NCBI GenBank assembly: GCA_958418815.1
Contig: CATZGB010000005.1
Coordinates: 40,050-104,049, forward strand
Source of the DNA: an uncultured Bacteroidales bacterium
GTDB taxonomy: Bacteria; Bacteroidota; Bacteroidia; Bacteroidales; Muribaculaceae
DNA length: 64,000 bases
Reading direction: 5' to 3'
Position 1 is the first letter of the stretch, and each line of letters opens with the position of its first letter. The notes under the pieces were generated by a model. That model did no database searches. It was not told the origin of the DNA and worked only from the letters and a program-made list of their open reading frames with translations. The position numbers and the translations under genes are program-made. Of the stretch, positions 36,182 through 46,820 are shown piece by piece.

Positions 36182-36801
36182 GACATGTGACCGCCCAGGG
36201 TATGCCTTACGAGGCCTGGAAGGACAACGAATACATCGAGAAGCTCGTCACCGAGCTTCAGGAGTCGGGAACCAACGTGCTCGTCGGTTCGCTCGACAAA
36301 CTTATCAACTGGGGGCGTTCAAACTCGCTCTGGCCGCTCACCTTCGCCACCAGTTGCTGCGGCATCGAATTCGTGTCGCTTGGAGCCGCCCGTTTTGACA
36401 TGGCGCGATTCGGCTGGGAAGTTGCCCGAGCCTCGCCCCGTCAGGCCGACTTCATGATGGTGGCCGGTACCATCGTACACCGCATGGTGCCTGTGTTCCG
36501 CCGCCTCTATGACCAGCTCGCCGAGCCCAAATACGTCATAGCCTGCGGCTCATGCGCCATCTCCGGCGGCCCGTTCCGCAAAAGCTACCATGTCGCCAAG
36601 GGCATCGAGGACATCGTGCCTGTCGACGTGTTCTGTCCCGGATGCCCCCCGCGCCCGGAGGCAATGATTTACTCGATCATGCAGCTCTCGCGCAAAATCA
36701 AGGTGGAACGCTTCTTCGGAGGCAAGAACCGCCAGGAGAGCCAGAAGGAATTTCTCGCCGCCCACCCCATCGAGGATGTCGCCGCGGCCAACATTGACTG
36801 A
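36172..36801 (+). CDS. nuoB: NADH-quinone oxidoreductase subunit B
   Basis: Peripheral-arm subunit carrying cluster N2 next to the quinone site (209 aa). The ligands are all present: tandem Cys62-Cys63 in TSCCGIEF, Cys128 in ACGSCAISGG and Cys158 in FCPGCPPRPE. The ATG at 36172 is the longest start; the ATG at 36178 (MRHVTAQG) is equally plausible and would give a classic ATGA overlap with nuoA. The C terminus has a charged extension of about 30 residues. Confidence 0.96.
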   Translation: MEMRHVTAQGMPYEAWKDNEYIEKLVTELQESGTNVLVGSLDKLINWGRSNSLWPLTFATSCCGIEFVSLGAARFDMARFGWEVARASPRQADFMMVAGTIVHRMVPVFRRLYDQLAEPKYVIACGSCAISGGPFRKSYHVAKGIEDIVPVDVFCPGCPPRPEAMIYSIMQLSRKIKVERFFGGKNRQESQKEFLAAHPIEDVAAANID

Positions 36802-36821
36802 TAAACCATCATACGACATAC

Positions 36822-38444
36822 ATGGCTAACTTGCAGGAAAAAGTCTCGCGTCTCTTCCCCGAAGCAACCTTCGAGGAGGGCGAGATTTTGCTGGTGAACA
36901 TCCCCGACGCAAAGCTTCACGACCTTGTGAAGTCGCTCCGTGACGACTGCGGTTTCGACTATCTCGTGACCATCGTCGGTATGGACTGGGTGTCCTCCCT
37001 GGGATGTGTATATTATCTGACTTCGTCGGTCTCAAAGGAGTTTGTCTCGGTAAAGGTGCAGACCACCGACCGCGACAATCCTATGATTCATTCCATTGCC
37101 GACCTTTACCGCATCGCCGGCATATATGAGCGCGAAGTCTATGACTTCTACGGGATTATCTTTATCAACAATCCCGATATGCGTCGCCTTTTCCTCAACA
37201 TCGACTGGGTGGGTTACCCCCTTCGCAAGGATTACGACGCCAATCCCGAAATCAACCCCGTCTCGATTGAGAACGAACGCCAGACCGACCACACCGACTC
37301 TTGGGTGGAGCAGCCCGACGGCTCGATCAAGCATGAGCGCCCGAGGGTCTTCAAAGAGGATGACTTCGTGGTGAACATCGGCCCGCAGCATCCCGCCACA
37401 CACGGTGTGTTGCGTTTCCGCACCGCCGTCGATGGTGAGACCATCCAGAAAATCGACGTCTATATGGGCTATATCCATCGCGGAGTCGAGAAACTCTGTG
37501 AGGATCTGGGCTACATGCAGACCCTCCATTTCATGGACCGTCTCGACTATTTCTCGGCCCACAATTACCATCACGGACTTTGCCTGGCGATTGAGAAAGC
37601 TGCCGGAATCGAGGTGCCGCGCCGCGCGCAGGTTATCCGCGTCATGATGGATGAGCTGTCGCGTATCGCCTCCCACTGCCTCTTCATCGGCACATTCTGC
37701 ATGGACCTCGGCGCTACGACGATGCTCTTCTACACATTGCGTGTGCGCGAGCAGGTGCTCGACATCATGGAGAAGACTTGCGGGGCACGAATGACCTTCA
37801 ATTACGACTGCCTCGGCGGTGTGATGGCCGACCTCCACCCCGATTTCGTCAAGGATGTCAAGGCCCTCCTCGAGGTGCTTCCCAAGAATGTCGCCGAATA
37901 CAACAAGCTCTTCACCGGAAACGTCATTGCCCACAACCGTCTCAAGAATGTCGGTGTCCTCTCCAACGAGGATGCCCGCTCCTGGGCTATCACCGGCCCC
38001 TCAGGCCGTGCCTCGGGTTGGGCTTGTGATGTCCGCAAGACTCATCCATACAGCGTTTATTCCGAAATCAAGTTCGACCAGGTGGTGCGCACCGAGGGTG
38101 ACTCCCTCGCCCGCTTCCAGAACCGTGTCGACGAGATTCTGCAGTCGAAGGGCATCCTCGAGCAACTGCTTGAGATGCTTCCCGAAGGGGAATACTGCGC
38201 AAAGGTGCCCAAGGTGATTAAGCTTCCCGTTGGCCACTGGTTCCAGGTGGTTGAGGGATGTCGCGGCCTCTTCGGCGTGTACATCGAGAGTGACGGCTCG
38301 GCGAAGCCTTATCGCCTGAAACTTGTCACTCCGGGTCTGCCCGCAGCCGCTGTGGTGGACCACATCACACGCGGACAGAAGATTGCCGACCTCATCACCA
38401 TCGGTGGGTCGATGGATTACATCGTGCCCGACATGGACCGTTGA
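36822..38444 (+). CDS. nuoCD: Fused NADH-quinone oxidoreductase subunits C and D
   Basis: A 540-aa fusion of NuoC (about 1-165, with GIYEREVYDFYGIIFINNPDM) and NuoD (about 175-540). NuoD shows NIGPQHPATHGVLRF at about 186-200, the DYFSAHNYHHGL quinone-site region and MGYIHRGVEKL. NuoC/D fusion is usual in Bacteroidetes and E. coli. The subunits form the Q-binding interface with NuoB. It follows nuoB by 20 bp. Confidence 0.97.
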   Translation: MANLQEKVSRLFPEATFEEGEILLVNIPDAKLHDLVKSLRDDCGFDYLVTIVGMDWVSSLGCVYYLTSSVSKEFVSVKVQTTDRDNPMIHSIADLYRIAGIYEREVYDFYGIIFINNPDMRRLFLNIDWVGYPLRKDYDANPEINPVSIENERQTDHTDSWVEQPDGSIKHERPRVFKEDDFVVNIGPQHPATHGVLRFRTAVDGETIQKIDVYMGYIHRGVEKLCEDLGYMQTLHFMDRLDYFSAHNYHHGLCLAIEKAAGIEVPRRAQVIRVMMDELSRIASHCLFIGTFCMDLGATTMLFYTLRVREQVLDIMEKTCGARMTFNYDCLGGVMADLHPDFVKDVKALLEVLPKNVAEYNKLFTGNVIAHNRLKNVGVLSNEDARSWAITGPSGRASGWACDVRKTHPYSVYSEIKFDQVVRTEGDSLARFQNRVDEILQSKGILEQLLEMLPEGEYCAKVPKVIKLPVGHWFQVVEGCRGLFGVYIESDGSAKPYRLKLVTPGLPAAAVVDHITRGQKIADLITIGGSMDYIVPDMDR

Positions 38445-38509
38445 CCCAGACGACAGGAGAACCAACTTAGAAACCAAACAACCCCTGATATACAATCACG
38501 TTACTTGTC

Positions 38510-39616
38510 ATGAGTAATTACACAATAGATAATTTCAGCAGCCTCGCGACCTGGTTCGACACGATGCTCAACAATTTCATGCCTTCCTGGCTCGCGACCA
38601 CCGTGGAGTGTGTGCTGGTCGGTGTCGGTCTGCTGCTGGTCTACTCTGTGCTGGCGCTCTTCTACATCCTCTACGAGCGTAAGATCTGTGCCTACTTCCA
38701 GTGTCGTCTCGGCCCCAACCGTGTCGGCCCCTGGGGGCTTCTCCAGAGTATCGCCGATATGTTCAAGATTCTCATCAAGGAGCTTATCTCCCTGAACCAT
38801 ATCGACAAGTTCCTTTTCGCCCTGGCTCCATACCTGGTGATTATCGCGTCAGTACTCTGCTTCGCGGTGCTTCCCTGGGGCAACGGCTTGCAGATCATCG
38901 ACTTCAACATCGGTATCTTCTTCCTGCTTGCCTGCTCCTCGATAGGTGTCCTGGGCATCCTGCTTGCCGGTTGGTCGTCAAACAACAAGTTCACCCTCAT
39001 CGGTGCGCTCCGTTCGGGCGCTCAGATGGTCAGCTACGAGCTTTCTGTCGGCCTCTCGATTCTCACTATGGTGGTTTTCGCAGGCACGATGGATGTTGCC
39101 AAGATTGTGGAGGCCCAGGCCGACCACTGGTTTATCTTCTCGGCCCATATCCCCGCCATCATCGCTTTCGTGATTTACATGATCGCGGGTACCGCCGAGA
39201 CCAACCGTGGCCCCTTCGACCTTCCTGAGGCCGAGAGCGAGCTTACTGCGGGATACCACACGGAGTATTCCGGTATCCATTTCGGATTCTTCTATCTTGC
39301 CGAATATCTCAACCTTTTCATCGTCTCAGGCGTTGCTACATTGCTGTTCTTCGGAGGCTGGATGCCTTTCCGCGTCGCCGGCTGGGATGGCTTCAATGAG
39401 ATCATGGGCTACATTCCCTCGGTGGTGTGGTTCCTCGGCAAGGCTTTCGTCATCTCTTTCATCATCATCTGGTTCAAGTGGACATACCCCCGTCTCCGTA
39501 TCGACCAGCTGCTGACGCTGGAGTGGAAATACCTCCTTCCCATCAACCTGGTAAACCTCGCCCTGATGGTCTGGATCGTGGTTGAAGGCTTCTATTTCGG
39601 CCAGCTCCCCCAGTAA
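38510..39616 (+). CDS. nuoH: NADH-quinone oxidoreductase subunit H
   Basis: Membrane-heel subunit that builds the quinone chamber (368 aa, about 8-9 helices). The diagnostic loop AETNRGPFDLPEAESELTAG (about 228-247) and YERKICAYFQCRLGPNRVGP (about 54-73) are intact. In the usual order nuoI would follow directly; here eight ATP synthase genes intervene. The gap to atpD is 48 bp and I see no hairpin in it. Confidence 0.97.
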   Translation: MSNYTIDNFSSLATWFDTMLNNFMPSWLATTVECVLVGVGLLLVYSVLALFYILYERKICAYFQCRLGPNRVGPWGLLQSIADMFKILIKELISLNHIDKFLFALAPYLVIIASVLCFAVLPWGNGLQIIDFNIGIFFLLACSSIGVLGILLAGWSSNNKFTLIGALRSGAQMVSYELSVGLSILTMVVFAGTMDVAKIVEAQADHWFIFSAHIPAIIAFVIYMIAGTAETNRGPFDLPEAESELTAGYHTEYSGIHFGFFYLAEYLNLFIVSGVATLLFFGGWMPFRVAGWDGFNEIMGYIPSVVWFLGKAFVISFIIIWFKWTYPRLRIDQLLTLEWKYLLPINLVNLALMVWIVVEGFYFGQLPQ

Positions 39617-39664
39617 TACCCGCTAATTCCCCCTGACAAAACAAACGCATTAACTCGCAATAAG

Positions 39665-41167
39665 ATGAGCGACAATTTCGGAAAAATAGCCCAGGTGATC
39701 GGCCCCGTGGTCGATGTCATCTTCGAGGGCGACCAGAACATCCTCCCGCCGATTTTCACGGCCTTGAAGGTTGACCGTCCCGACGGTTCGCAGCTGATTC
39801 TCGAAGTCGAGCAGCATATCGGTGAAGACACTGTCCGCTGCGTGGCTATGGAGAGCACCGACGGTCTGCAGCGCGGCCTGCGCGTTGACTCCCTCGGACG
39901 TCCAATCGCCGTCCCCACCGGCGACCAGGTCAAGGGCCGTCTGCTGAATGTTCTCGGCGACGCCATCGACAACCTTCCGCAGCTTGACCGCGAGAACCTG
40001 CGCCCCATCCACCAGCCTGCCCCCGACTTCGAGGACCTGACCATCGGCACGGAGATTCTCCATACCGGTATCAAGGTGGTCGACCTGCTCGAGCCTTACA
40101 GCAAGGGTGGCAAGATCGGTCTCTTCGGTGGTGCCGGTGTGGGCAAGACGGTGCTTATCATGGAGCTCATCAACAATATCGCCAAGGGACATAACGGCTT
40201 CTCGGTGTTCACCGGTGTGGGAGAGCGTACCCGCGAGGGTAACGACCTGCTCCACGAGATGATCGAGAGCGGCGTCATCAAGTATGGCAAGAAGTTCGAG
40301 GAGAACATGCTCAAAGGTGGCTGGCCCCTCGAGGATGTCGACATGGATGAGGTGAAGCAGTCTCAGGCCGCCCTGGTGTTCGGCCAGATGAACGAGCCTC
40401 CCGGCGCGCGTCTGCGTGTGGCCCTGACAGGTCTGACTGTGGCAGAGCAGTTCCGCGACCAGGATGGCGGCGGTAAGGACATCCTCCTGTTCATCGACAA
40501 CATCTTCCGATTCACCCAGGCGGGTTCGGAGGTGTCGGCTCTTCTGGGCCGTATGCCCTCTGCCGTGGGTTACCAGCCCACTCTTGCGTCTGAGATGGGT
40601 GCCCTCCAGGAGCGTATCACCTCGACAAAGAATGGTTCGATTACCTCGGTGCAGGCCATCTATGTGCCCGCCGACGACTTGACCGACCCGGCCCCCGCGA
40701 CTACCTTCAGCTTCCTTGATGCTACCACGGTGCTTTCGCGTAAGATTGCCGAGCTGGGTATCTATCCCGCCGTGGATCCCCTTGAGTCTACATCCCGTAT
40801 CCTTGACCCGAACATCATCGGCGAGGACCACTACAATACCGCCCAGGCTGTCAAGCAGCTCCTCCAGAAATACAATGAGCTCCAGGACATCATCGCCATC
40901 CTTGGTGTCGACGAGCTTTCCGACGAGGACAAGCTGGTTGTCGCCCGTGCCCGCCGCGCGCAGCGTTTCCTTTCGCAGCCCTTCCATGTGGCCGAGCAGT
41001 TCACCGGCCTTCCCGGCGTGATGGTGCCGCTGAGCGAGACCATCCGTGGCTTCAAGATGATTCTCTCCGGCGAGATGGATGAGTATCCCGAGCAGGCATT
41101 CCTGAATGTCGGCACCATCGACGATGCCATCGAGAAGGGCAAGAAGCTCCTCGCCGAGGTAAAATAA
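39665..41167 (+). CDS. atpD: F1 ATP synthase subunit beta
   Basis: Catalytic subunit of the F1 head (500 aa). The Walker A motif GGAGVGKTV lies near 155-163, followed by the catalytic GERTREGND near 187, Walker B LLFIDNIFRFTQAGSEVSALL near 277-297 and the C-terminal VAEQFTGLPG. It is the first ATP synthase gene in the nested block, which has the Bacteroidales order D-C-B-E-F-H-A-G, a rotation of the textbook B-E-F-H-A-G-D-C order. A strong GC hairpin lies between it and atpC. Confidence 0.98.
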   Translation: MSDNFGKIAQVIGPVVDVIFEGDQNILPPIFTALKVDRPDGSQLILEVEQHIGEDTVRCVAMESTDGLQRGLRVDSLGRPIAVPTGDQVKGRLLNVLGDAIDNLPQLDRENLRPIHQPAPDFEDLTIGTEILHTGIKVVDLLEPYSKGGKIGLFGGAGVGKTVLIMELINNIAKGHNGFSVFTGVGERTREGNDLLHEMIESGVIKYGKKFEENMLKGGWPLEDVDMDEVKQSQAALVFGQMNEPPGARLRVALTGLTVAEQFRDQDGGGKDILLFIDNIFRFTQAGSEVSALLGRMPSAVGYQPTLASEMGALQERITSTKNGSITSVQAIYVPADDLTDPAPATTFSFLDATTVLSRKIAELGIYPAVDPLESTSRILDPNIIGEDHYNTAQAVKQLLQKYNELQDIIAILGVDELSDEDKLVVARARRAQRFLSQPFHVAEQFTGLPGVMVPLSETIRGFKMILSGEMDEYPEQAFLNVGTIDDAIEKGKKLLAEVK

Positions 41168-41186
41168 CCCTGTAGCAACCCTCCCG

Positions 41187-41205
41187 GGCGCGGCAACGCC
41201 GCGCC
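41187..41205 (+). promoter_or_regulatory. GC-rich stem-loop between atpD and atpC
   Basis: GGCGCGGC (41187-41194) pairs perfectly with GCCGCGCC (41198-41205) around a 3-nt AAC loop. No T run follows, so it is not a standard terminator. It may stabilise the atpD 3' end or limit read-through, matching the higher need for beta than epsilon subunit. Confidence 0.6.
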
Positions 41206-41235
41206 ACGGGGTCAATATCTATCGACAACTCAATT

Positions 41236-41469
41236 ATGGTTCTCAAGATAATTTCAGCCGAAAAAGTGCTTTTCGAGGGAGAGGCTTCCTCGGTCACCCT
41301 TCCTGGCGAGATGGGGCAGTTCACAGTGCTGCCGCGTCACGCGTCGCTGGTGTCGACCCTCGTCAAAGGTAAGATCAAGTATGCCGAAGGCTCGGGACAC
41401 CATGAGATAGAAGTCGAAGGCGGAATTGTCGATGTCGACAACGATGTCGTTTCCGTTTGCATTTACTGA
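41236..41469 (+). CDS. atpC: F1 ATP synthase subunit epsilon, short form
   Basis: Only 77 aa, against about 139 in E. coli. It keeps the N-terminal beta sandwich that contacts gamma and the c ring (LKIISAEKVLFEGEASSVTLPGEMG and so on, with FTVLPRHASLVSTL) but lacks the two C-terminal helices that inhibit ATP hydrolysis. Short epsilon subunits are normal in Bacteroidales, so inhibition of reverse rotation must rely on other means. It is followed 32 bp later by atpB. Confidence 0.93.
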   Translation: MVLKIISAEKVLFEGEASSVTLPGEMGQFTVLPRHASLVSTLVKGKIKYAEGSGHHEIEVEGGIVDVDNDVVSVCIY

Positions 41470-41501
41470 CCGTTCAACAAGACAATCACCAGGCTTCCAA
41501 A

Positions 41502-42698
41502 ATGAAGAAGTTGCTTTTTATACTGGTTCTGATGACAAGCTGGGCAGTCTCGGCCGCCCAGGAGAATGTCGCGCAGGACACCGCTTCGGTGGCGTCGGCC
41601 TGTCATGCCTCCTCCGTAGACGGGGACAGGCTTGAAGAGGCTCTTGACAAGGCCGCCGAAGAGACCGACGAGCATAAGTTCGACATCAAGGAAACCATCT
41701 TCGAGCATCTCGGGGACGGTTACGGTTGGGAAGTGCCTTTCAACCACCACAAGCGTATCCCCCTCCCCGTGATAGTGTGGGGCAAGGACGGCCTCCATGT
41801 ATTCTCTTCATCGCGTGTGACCCACGGCGACGAGTATGTTGATGGAGGCGCGACTTTCAAAATCGCCACCGAAGGTGATTACAAAGGCAAAATCGTTGAG
41901 ATAATCGATGGCAAGGAATACAAGCCCTGGGATTTCTCGATTACCAAGAATGTCTGCGCAATCTTCATCGCCTGCATCGTGGTGCTGCTGTTGCTTATGC
42001 AGCTCGCCCGCTGGCACAAGAAGAATCCTTTCAAGGCTCCCCGCAAGATGACCGGGGCCATCGAGGCCATCGTCGAGTTCATATACGCCGGCGTTATCAA
42101 GCCGACACTGAAAGAGAAGTCTGCCAAGTTCGCGCCTTACCTGCTTACGGCGTTCTTCTTCATCTTCTTCATGAACCTGCTGGGACTCATCGTTGTCTTC
42201 CCCGGAGGTGCCAATGTGACGGGCAATATCGCCGTGACTATGGTGCTTGCCATCATGACCTTTGTGATGACCAATGTGTTCGGCACCAAGGTCTACTGGA
42301 AGGAAATCTTCTGGCCTGATGTCCCCATCTGGCTCAAGTGTCCGCTCCCCATCATGCAGCTCATAGAGGTGTTTGGCATATTCACCAAGCCTGCGGCCCT
42401 CACAGTCCGTCTGTTCGCCAACATGATGGGTGGACATATGATTGTGTTGATTCTGACGTTGCTGATTTTCATCTTCGCCGGAGCCGGTGTGGCCATTGCT
42501 TCCGGCACCGCCGCGATTTCAGTGGCCTTCTCTGTCTTCATGCTTCTGATTGATGTGCTGGTGAGCTTCATCCAGGCATATGTCTTCACGATGCTCTCCA
42601 CCATCTTCATCTCCCTGGCCCAGGCCGAGCATGAGGAGCATGGCGGACACGGCGATGCCCACGGTGCAGCCGCGCATGTGTCGGAAACTTCTAAATGA
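41502..42698 (+). CDS. atpB: Fo ATP synthase subunit a with N-terminal extension
   Basis: From the ATG at 41502 the protein is 398 aa, far longer than E. coli subunit a (271). It starts with a signal-like helix (MKKLLFILVLMTSWAVSAA) and a charged extracytoplasmic region of about 130 residues, then the membrane core. The essential Arg is in KPAALTVRLFANMMGGHMI. The C-terminal tail is His-rich (HEEHGGHGDAHGAAAHVSE). The long N terminus is a known bacteroidetes feature. No atpI-like gene precedes it. Confidence 0.93.
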   Translation: MKKLLFILVLMTSWAVSAAQENVAQDTASVASACHASSVDGDRLEEALDKAAEETDEHKFDIKETIFEHLGDGYGWEVPFNHHKRIPLPVIVWGKDGLHVFSSSRVTHGDEYVDGGATFKIATEGDYKGKIVEIIDGKEYKPWDFSITKNVCAIFIACIVVLLLLMQLARWHKKNPFKAPRKMTGAIEAIVEFIYAGVIKPTLKEKSAKFAPYLLTAFFFIFFMNLLGLIVVFPGGANVTGNIAVTMVLAIMTFVMTNVFGTKVYWKEIFWPDVPIWLKCPLPIMQLIEVFGIFTKPAALTVRLFANMMGGHMIVLILTLLIFIFAGAGVAIASGTAAISVAFSVFMLLIDVLVSFIQAYVFTMLSTIFISLAQAEHEEHGGHGDAHGAAAHVSETSK

Positions 42699-42743
42699 AA
42701 TTAAAACAAAAGTTATAAACCCCCAAAACAAAAACTCTTCGTT

Positions 42744-42989
42744 ATGTTAGCAATGATTTTAGCAGCAGTCGAGGCTCTTCTTGGCCTTGGTGCATCCGTA
42801 GCCGCCGGTATCGCCGCAATCGCTGCCGGTATCGGTATCGGTAAGATTGGTGCTTCCGCCATGGAGGCCATCGCCCGCCAGCCTGAAGCTGCCGGCGACA
42901 TCCGCTCGAACATGATTGTGATTGCCGCTCTTATCGAAGGTGTGGCTCTGTTTGCGGTCATCGTCTGCATCCTCGCCCTGTTCGTATAA
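42744..42989 (+). CDS. atpE: Fo ATP synthase subunit c
   Basis: Two-helix hairpin protein of 81 aa that forms the rotor ring. Helix 1 is Gly/Ala-rich (GIAAIAAGIGIGKIG), the polar loop is ARQPEA, and the ion-binding Glu is in ALIEGVALFAVIV. The Glu is followed by Gly rather than Ser or Thr and helix 1 has no Gln, so the sodium-type ligand set is missing and proton coupling is more likely. The intergenic region to atpF contains two stem-loops. Confidence 0.95.
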   Translation: MLAMILAAVEALLGLGASVAAGIAAIAAGIGIGKIGASAMEAIARQPEAAGDIRSNMIVIAALIEGVALFAVIVCILALFV

Positions 42990-43048
42990 ACCTTGCTGAC
43001 CGGGGAGGCATCCTCGCGGTGTCTTCCCGGCCAAAGCTTGATTATTGT

Positions 43049-43068
43049 CGGGGGCCGTCCGGCTCCCG
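43049..43068 (+). promoter_or_regulatory. Stem-loop between atpE and atpF
   Basis: CGGGGGCC (43049-43056) pairs with GGCTCCCG (43061-43068) with one G-U pair and a 4-nt loop. A second, imperfect stem lies just upstream (about 42999-43032). The atpE-atpF gap of 124 bp is the longest within the ATP synthase block. The stems may keep the atpE message abundant, since the c ring needs many copies. Confidence 0.5.
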
Positions 43069-43113
43069 ATGCAAAACAAATGCTTAACCCTTAACAATGA
43101 GGTTGTTTTAACT

Positions 43114-43611
43114 ATGGAACTTTTCAAAGTTGATTTTGGCTTGACCATCTGGATGTTTGTGGCTTTCGCCATCCTGTTTTTCATCCTGTGGAAATTCGCC
43201 TGGCCTGCCATCATGAAGGGCATTGACGGGCGTGCCGACCTTATAGACAAGGGTGTTGAGTATGCTCAGAACGCCAAGGAACAGCTTGACAACGCCCAGC
43301 TTGAGGCTGACCGCCAGATTCAGGAGGCCCGCCGCAAGGAGGCTGACATCATCGCCGAAGCCAACCGTATGAAATCACAAATCATAGAGGACGCCCGCGA
43401 GGAAGCCAAGAAGGAGGCACAGAAAGAGAAGGATGCCGCCAAGCTTTCAATCGAGCAGAGCCGCCGGGAGGCTGAGCAGAACCTGCGCGACGAGGTCAGC
43501 CGCGTCGCCCTGGAGATTGCCGGCAAGGTCACCCGCGGACAGCTTTCAGATGATGCTGCCCAGAAAAAGCTGGTCAACAGCTACCTTGATGAAATTGAAA
43601 GTCAGAACTGA
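43114..43611 (+). CDS. atpF: Fo ATP synthase subunit b
   Basis: Peripheral-stalk subunit of 165 aa from the ATG at 43114 (MELFKVDFGLTIWMFVAFAI); the longer open frame upstream reads through the hairpin region and is not likely. One N-terminal membrane helix (about 10-30, FAILFFILWKFAWP) is followed by a long charged coiled coil rich in Ala, Glu, Lys and Arg. Confidence 0.95.
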   Translation: MELFKVDFGLTIWMFVAFAILFFILWKFAWPAIMKGIDGRADLIDKGVEYAQNAKEQLDNAQLEADRQIQEARRKEADIIAEANRMKSQIIEDAREEAKKEAQKEKDAAKLSIEQSRREAEQNLRDEVSRVALEIAGKVTRGQLSDDAAQKKLVNSYLDEIESQN

Positions 43612-43644
43612 CAACTGAGGACCCCATTGTAATCCAATATCGCA

Positions 43645-44211
43645 ATGAACGAAGGTTTGATTCCCAAACGCTACGCAAAGGCCCTTTACAAGTTTGCTTG
43701 TGAGAAAGGGGCCGACCTGGGACTTTACCGTCTCATGGGCAACCTCGGTAGGAGTTTTGCCGACAATCCTGCCCTGGATTCGACTGTCGCAAACCCTTTC
43801 GTGGGTGACGATGACAAAATCGCCCTGCTTAAGACCGCAGCCACCGGAGCGGCCGACACCACCGACAAGAAGGCCGGCGATGTCTATGCCGATTTCCTCA
43901 AGCTGCTCCGTGAGAACAAGCGCCTGCCTATGGCCGGAGCCATCTCCCGCGCCTATTGCGACATCTACCGCAAGGAGAACAGAATCTATCGGGTGGCGGT
44001 TGTCTCGGCCAAGCCGCTCGACACTCCCGAGCAGAACCGGTTGTTGAAGCTAATCGAGGGGCACCTCGATGGCGGGAAGATGGAACACTCTTTCTCGACC
44101 GACCCGGAGCTGATCGGCGGTTTCACGGTCGACATTGACAACGAGCGTCTCGACGCCTCGGTAAAGAACGAACTTAAACAATTGCGATTGAAGCTTTTGA
44201 AGCAGGCTTGA
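43645..44211 (+). CDS. atpH: F1 ATP synthase subunit delta
   Basis: OSCP-type subunit that joins the stalk to the F1 head (188 aa). It opens with IPKRYAKALYKFACEKG, the typical delta N terminus, and ends with the small beta domain DPELIGGFTVDIDNERLDASVKNEL, typical of the family. It lies 33 bp after atpF and 43 bp before atpA. Confidence 0.95.
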   Translation: MNEGLIPKRYAKALYKFACEKGADLGLYRLMGNLGRSFADNPALDSTVANPFVGDDDKIALLKTAATGAADTTDKKAGDVYADFLKLLRENKRLPMAGAISRAYCDIYRKENRIYRVAVVSAKPLDTPEQNRLLKLIEGHLDGGKMEHSFSTDPELIGGFTVDIDNERLDASVKNELKQLRLKLLKQA

Positions 44212-44254
44212 TGCCCGTGAAAGCTTAGAATGGCTCATAACAACTTTTGGACAA

Positions 44255-45829
<1,575 letters not shown>

Positions 45830-45901
45830 CGCGCGCCTTGCATAGAAAGCTTGACTTACCAACCAACAAGAACCTAATCGGATTCCCGAAAACAACCGTT
45901 A

Positions 45902-46774
45902 ATGGCAACATTAAGAGAACTCAAAGGCAGAATCGGCTCGGTGGCTTCTTCCGAGAAAATCACCGGCGCCATGAAGATGATTTCGTCGGCGAAAATGCAT
46001 AAGGCCGAAGGCGCGTTGCGCCAGCTGCGTCCCTACCGCGACCAGGTGGAGACTATCATCGGCAACCTGCTCGCCTCCGACGCGGCTTTTGATTCGCCGC
46101 TGATGACCCCCCGCGACACTATCGGTCGCGTGGCAGTGGTTGTGTGGGGTTCCGACGATGGCCTTTGTGGAGCCTACAACATAAACATCTTCAAGCAGCT
46201 GGTCGCCAGAATCAACGGCTACCGCGAGGAGTTTGGCGACGATGTGCGTGTCACGGTCATCCCTGTCGGTGCCAAGATGGCGAAAGCCGCCGCGAAAATT
46301 AAAGGTGTCGACATACAGCGCCCGCAGGGAGTCGATTCAAAGACTACCGAGGTGCGCGACTTCACCTGGATGTTGCGCGACGGTTTCCTCTCCGGAGAGT
46401 TTGACCGCGTCGATGTCCTCTACATGTCATACAAGTCGGTCAGCCGCCAGCGCCTGGAGTCGGCCGAACTGCTGCCCGTGACCTCGGGCGCGTTCGCCGC
46501 AGTGGAAGGTGAGGTGTCGGCCAAGCCCTACATCTTCGAACCTTCTGCCGACGCCATCTTCAACAAGGTGTTGCCGATGTATCTGCTTGCCGTTGTCCAG
46601 GACATCTTCACCGAGAACCGCGCCAGCGAGCAGGCCGCCCGAGTGATGGCCATGCAGAGCGCCAACGACAACGCCAAGAAGCTCCACGAACAGTTGCAGC
46701 TTGAGTTCAACAAACTTCGCCAGCAGGCCATCACCACCGAGTTGCTCGACATTCTCGGCGGCCAGGTGAAGTAA
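45902..46774 (+). CDS. atpG: F1 ATP synthase subunit gamma
   Basis: Central-shaft subunit (290 aa). The N-terminal helix ATLRELKGRIGSVASSEKITGAM and the C-terminal helix with AMQSANDNAKKLHEQLQLEFN, NKLRQQAITTELLDILGG form the coiled-coil rotor; GSDDGLCGAYNINIFK is the conserved Rossmann-side block. It closes the ATP synthase block. The 46 bp to nuoI contains no hairpin or promoter that I can see. Confidence 0.97.
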   Translation: MATLRELKGRIGSVASSEKITGAMKMISSAKMHKAEGALRQLRPYRDQVETIIGNLLASDAAFDSPLMTPRDTIGRVAVVVWGSDDGLCGAYNINIFKQLVARINGYREEFGDDVRVTVIPVGAKMAKAAAKIKGVDIQRPQGVDSKTTEVRDFTWMLRDGFLSGEFDRVDVLYMSYKSVSRQRLESAELLPVTSGAFAAVEGEVSAKPYIFEPSADAIFNKVLPMYLLAVVQDIFTENRASEQAARVMAMQSANDNAKKLHEQLQLEFNKLRQQAITTELLDILGGQVK

Positions 46775-46820
46775 CCTCCAAGAATAATAACAGACATTAT
46801 CATATCGCTTAAAAAACAAT

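Noticed and set aside
37032..37934. 300-aa minus-strand frame opposite nuoCD
   Set aside because: Shadow frame opposite an undoubted complex I gene.
39650..41215. 521-aa minus-strand frame opposite atpD
   Set aside because: Fully antisense to atpD, whose motifs are complete; the long frame comes from codon bias.
42744..42989. Sodium-dependent ATP synthase
   Set aside because: Subunit c lacks the Gln in helix 1 and the Ser/Thr after the ion-binding Glu that mark sodium binding; proton coupling is more likely.
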